Source: Lingula anatina (lineage: Eukaryota; Brachiopoda; Lingulata; Lingulida; Lingulidae). Taken from it: a DNA stretch of 36,653 bases. The stretch spans positions 1 through 36,653 of the forward strand of contig NW_019776118.1 in NCBI RefSeq assembly GCF_001039355.2, given 5' to 3'. The translations under genes were made by a program, and so were the position numbers. A model generated the notes under the pieces. The model was not told where the DNA came from, made no database searches, and saw only the letters and a program-made list of their open reading frames with translations. This document shows positions 33,688 through 36,653 of this stretch, piece by piece; position 1 is the first letter of the stretch; every line of letters starts with the position of its first letter.

Positions 33688-33780
33688 CATTATTATCCCA
33701 TGATAAATATATGTTAGGTAATTAATGTCCATATTTAATTATCTTGGGGAAATCCAAGATGGCCTTCTTTTCCCTATAGG
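33120..33780. repeat. Degenerate repeats carrying GATGGCCGCC motifs
   Basis: AATCCAAGATGGCC or a close variant recurs near 33139, 33308, 33476 and 33755, with a GATG-less variant at 33570, spaced roughly 95-185 bp. An (ATT)n microsatellite lies at about 33655-33690. The minus-strand open frame across part of it simply reflects the repeats. Confidence 0.6.
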
Positions 33781-34867
33781 AAAACTGGTGCCTTGGATTT
33801 TATAGGCACTTCTAAGGCAAATCAGGGTAATCATGATTTTATGTCAAAATACTTAAGGGATAGATTTACCCAAATATGGATAAAAATCGTAATTTTTGGT
33901 TTTTATGTCTAAATATTGGTTAAATGTGTATCTAACGTTTAACAGAATACAATTTTGAACAAAATATGTTTTTTCTGAGGATTCTGATGCTGCACACATC
34001 GGCACCGGTGGCCTGGTCTATGCCCCGCCTTCGTTATCAAGGGCCGTTGGCATGGGTAAACTCGGTGGGCGGACCTTTGCAGCATTAGCACGACTAGAGA
34101 AACAATAGGACAGGGATGCGCCATGCCCCCTTTGTCATAACAGCGATCGGCAATGCGGTGCCTATTGTTCTGCTTAAGCTGTTTTGATAGTCGCTCTTGT
34201 TTGTGTTCAGCGCTAAGATGAATCTTTTTCGACACATTGGATTTGCTCGAAATACGCTTTCTCCTTTGAATTACTTGTTGCTACACGCGCTCTTTCGATT
34301 TTCTTGTTAACTTTTTAAGGTACGCAAAAAAAAAAAAAAAAAGAAAATTCCGTTGCTTGCTACCCGTGACAGCAACCGTCATACTATCGATCCATCTTCG
34401 ACAACAGCTCGATGCAGTCGTTAGATTTTATAAATCTATGCAACATGGGCAATTTGTCCTAGCATTGAGGCGCAACTAGCCTCAAACCCTCTTTTAATTT
34501 TTTTCTGCTTACCAATGATCATTGAAAAAATTAACAATGATAATATATAACCTTTCCACCTGAAACGCAATTAACGCAAGTGTCAAGATGACATCAAGCT
34601 CTAGTCTTGCTAGCATGCCATACTAATTTCAGCTTATCTGCAATTATATATTTGTGCATCAGTTAAAGTTAAATACCTTGATTTCGGCTTATGTACAATT
34701 ATCAGGTTAGGCATCATTAAAAGTTAACGATCTGATAATACATTGTATCTCCCAGTTCCGTCTCACCTGAGATCACGAAAGATCGTATGTTGGATGCATG
34801 TACGCACTTTCAAGGCCGACAAAGTGTTTTTTCTTCAACAATTATCGCAGAATTTTTCCTGACTCAC
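33781..34867. other. Unassigned DNA; possible second exon of a minus-strand gene
   Basis: On the minus strand about 34290-34130 encodes a basic stretch (RRKRISSKSNVSKK, HKQERLSKQLKQNN) after a weak acceptor GTGTAG. It might belong with the exon at 34868-34971. Support is weak. A poly-A run lies at 34326-34343. Confidence 0.3.
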
Positions 34868-34971
34868 CCAACTTTAGACATTTCCTCTAACAAAGCCTTT
34901 CTGGTTGCGTCTATTTCTTGTTGTTGATGGTCCGATCGGCGTCCTGTAACACGGCCGTGTTTTCGAACCAT
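34868..34971 (-). CDS. Candidate first coding exon, basic protein
   Basis: Minus-strand ATG at 34971-34969 in good context (AAAAATGG: A at -3, G at +4) starts MVRKHGRVTGRRSDHQQQEI, then DATRKALLEEMSKVG, and runs into a strong donor GG|GTGAGT. The text is basic, then helical, and looks like real protein. No family is recognised. Without a confirmed next exon this stays a candidate. Confidence 0.35.
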
Positions 34972-35106
34972 TTTTCGCTTGGCGAATGTGGACAAGGCCG
35001 CCTGCGATGCTGCTATTGTATACACATCTTAGAGCGCATCCTTAACACTTGCCCCGAAGGCAATTGACGTGGCCACTGATTGCTTGAGTCATGAGGGCTT
35101 ACTTGA

Positions 35107-35409
35107 TTGCCTGTCAATCATTCTGGCAGTGTTAGCGGTAACCCCTTGAAGTTACTAACAGGAGGTGAGATTGATTCAAAAATGAGATTTTCTGACATCC
35201 AAATGCATGCAAACAAGCTGATTTCAACCGGCAATAGAGTACCCATCTTCGCGATCGTCAGAACGATAACAGGTAAAGCTGTCAACAGTTTAATTTGCTA
35301 TTTTGGACAATTAACTTCCCTGAAAGAGTTTTTGCTCGTTTTCTTCACTTTCAATATTGACGAGATAGCGTTATCGGAGCGAGCTATAACTGTCTACCTG
35401 TACACCTGA
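35107..35409 (+). CDS. Possible retroviral-type gag fragment
   Basis: A 100-codon frame bounded by stops, without ATG at its start (first ATG about 35182). Residues 30-80 (FSDIQMHANKLIS, then IVRTITGKAVNSL, then LTSLKEFLLVF) recall the helical capsid region of Ty3-type and PNMA-like gag proteins, where a short [RK].L.G.A segment precedes a small loop and a helix. It is a weak resemblance, with no zinc knuckle, protease or RT nearby. It could be a chance ORF. Confidence 0.25.
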   Translation: MPVNHSGSVSGNPLKLLTGGEIDSKMRFSDIQMHANKLISTGNRVPIFAIVRTITGKAVNSLICYFGQLTSLKEFLLVFFTFNIDEIALSERAITVYLYT

Positions 35410-36063
35410 GGGAGACCAAATTCCCCATGCTAATTAAGAAAAGTAAGCACTAAAAGTGCTTTTTAAGACATTTTGATTGATCCTCTCTTTTCTAATTTAT
35501 TGACTTTGAAAGTTAAAATTCCTTAATAGTTTTATGTAATTTCACGTTTTTATAGATAAAATCAACAATCAGTTTCTAAAGAAAAACCCCTGACTCCGTC
35601 CTGTAGTACTTTTTCCAGGTGTTATAATGCCATTAAAAGCATGTTTATAGCTGTCCAGGTGCCTGAGAAAATAAGGTGTGTAAAAATGGTGTTTTTGTCC
35701 CCAAAATCTAAATAAAACATTACACGATGAAGTTGGAGCTGTGTTCTAAGCATAATTAGATATTTTGAAGATATATTAAATGAATATGACAGGAATAAAA
35801 AGCTAAGAACTTTATTATAAGAGAAAATCTCAAACCTACATTCCCACCTTAAGGGTACACACTTGTTACCCACCAGATAGATATCTCAAAGTCCAAAAAA
35901 TGTGGGATATACTGAGAAACAAAATTAATTTTATATTGAACCCAATGTCTCTCTGGCACTAGTTGACTGTACTGTTCCTATTGTGAATTGCAGCAATCTT
36001 GAATTTTCTCAAATACGCAAGATGCACACTTGCTACACACCAGATTAATAAACCCTTACGAAA
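35410..36063. other. Unassigned DNA
   Basis: Nothing recognised. Confidence 0.45.
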
Positions 36064-36302
36064 ATTTCCTATAGGATTTCCTATAAGATTTCCTATAGGA
36101 TGCTATAAGATTTCCTATAGGATATCCTATAGGATCCTATAGGAATTCCAATAGGATCCTATAGGAAATTGTCCCTTTTTCCAATAGGATCCTATAGGAA
36201 ATCTTATAGGATCCTATAGGAAATCTTATAGGATCCTATAGGAAATCTTATAGGAAATCCTATAGGATCCTATAGGAAATCTTATAGGAACCTATAGAAA
36301 TT
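36064..36302. repeat. TCCTATAGGA palindrome array E
   Basis: The longest array, about twenty palindromes, again directly before a copy of the 0.5-kb unit. Confidence 0.95.
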
Positions 36303-36653
36303 CATATTAACTGCTTTGAATATTTTTTACAGCTTTTTATATATTGTTGGCAAAATTGGTAATAGGCACTGGTCCCTCAAAACAAAATAGAATATCATGT
36401 TTACATTCTTTATTCAATATGTATAAATGTATGTACATATTCCACAGTACGGTATGCAACCAGCTTACTAGAGAACTGTTTTATAGATTTTTGCAAATTT
36501 AATGGTGTTGCTACTGCTTTTTAATTATAAGTTCTATAAGTTATCAAAAGTATCCAATACGTCTTGTCAAGCTGTGGCGTCACTGTCTGTTTCTTGTGTG
36601 AGTTTGAACTCCTGCCAGAATGAGTGGCTAAAACCTCCCTTGGCCAGACCATG
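36303..36653. repeat. 0.5-kb repeat unit, copy 3 (cut by window end)
   Basis: Matches 28349-28700 with a short deletion after ATATTGTTGG. It runs off the right edge. Confidence 0.9.

Overview
The window is eukaryotic nuclear DNA. It has phased, intron-split exons with GT/AG borders, scavenger-receptor (SRCR) domains, Tc1-like, LINE and Penelope-like transposable elements, microsatellites and many tandem repeats, on an AT-rich background. Tandem SRCR exons with this mix of elements suggest a marine invertebrate (hemichordate, amphioxus, echinoderm or cnidarian); the sequence does not settle the phylum.

Layout. 1-832: 3' end of a LINE reverse transcriptase. 1190-4163: copies of a hairpin-rich satellite around a dead Tc1-like transposase (about 1857-2834). 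4164-5460: short tandem and MITE-like repeats. 5460-9135: a tandemly duplicated block of about 1.9 kb with no gene. 9136-12796: mostly featureless, with a second Tc1-like remnant at 11860-12190. 12797-18573: a Penelope-like retroelement (PLE). 18913-22118: six minus-strand exons forming three SRCR domains that end in a stop codon, so this is the 3' end of a gene whose 5' part lies upstream or outside the window. 22663-26943: a large hairpin satellite array with inverted ends, an assembly gap and a small tandemly duplicated ORF. 28045-31470 and 36064-36653: arrays of the palindrome TCCTATAGGA joined to duplicated units. 31727-31931: tail of a second LINE. 33120-33780: repeats carrying GATGGCCGCC motifs. 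34868-34971: a possible first coding exon.

The PLE is the notable system. It encodes a PLE-type reverse transcriptase without a GIY-YIG endonuclease, plus a separate unrecognised basic protein. Its ends are inverted copies of about 100 bp. The right arm holds a convincing core promoter (two CCAAT boxes, TATA, initiator), a 76-bp-period array of hairpins that keep the loop CGAGACA while their stems covary, and a hammerhead ribozyme with all three helices. Both ORFs are followed, 22-24 nt after the stop codon, by a stem-loop with the exact geometry of the replication-dependent histone mRNA 3' end, then a CAAGAAA-type downstream element at the usual distance. CCAATCAG boxes stand upstream of the second ORF. 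This suggests an element whose mRNAs may be processed and cell-cycle regulated like histone mRNAs. I know of hammerheads in PLEs but of no histone-type 3' ends in them.

This PLE copy is not clean. Its ORF1 has two in-frame stops and three -1 shifts, each at a canonical slippery heptamer, and ORF2 has one more -1 shift. Decay, sequencing error at homopolymers and real frameshifting are all possible.
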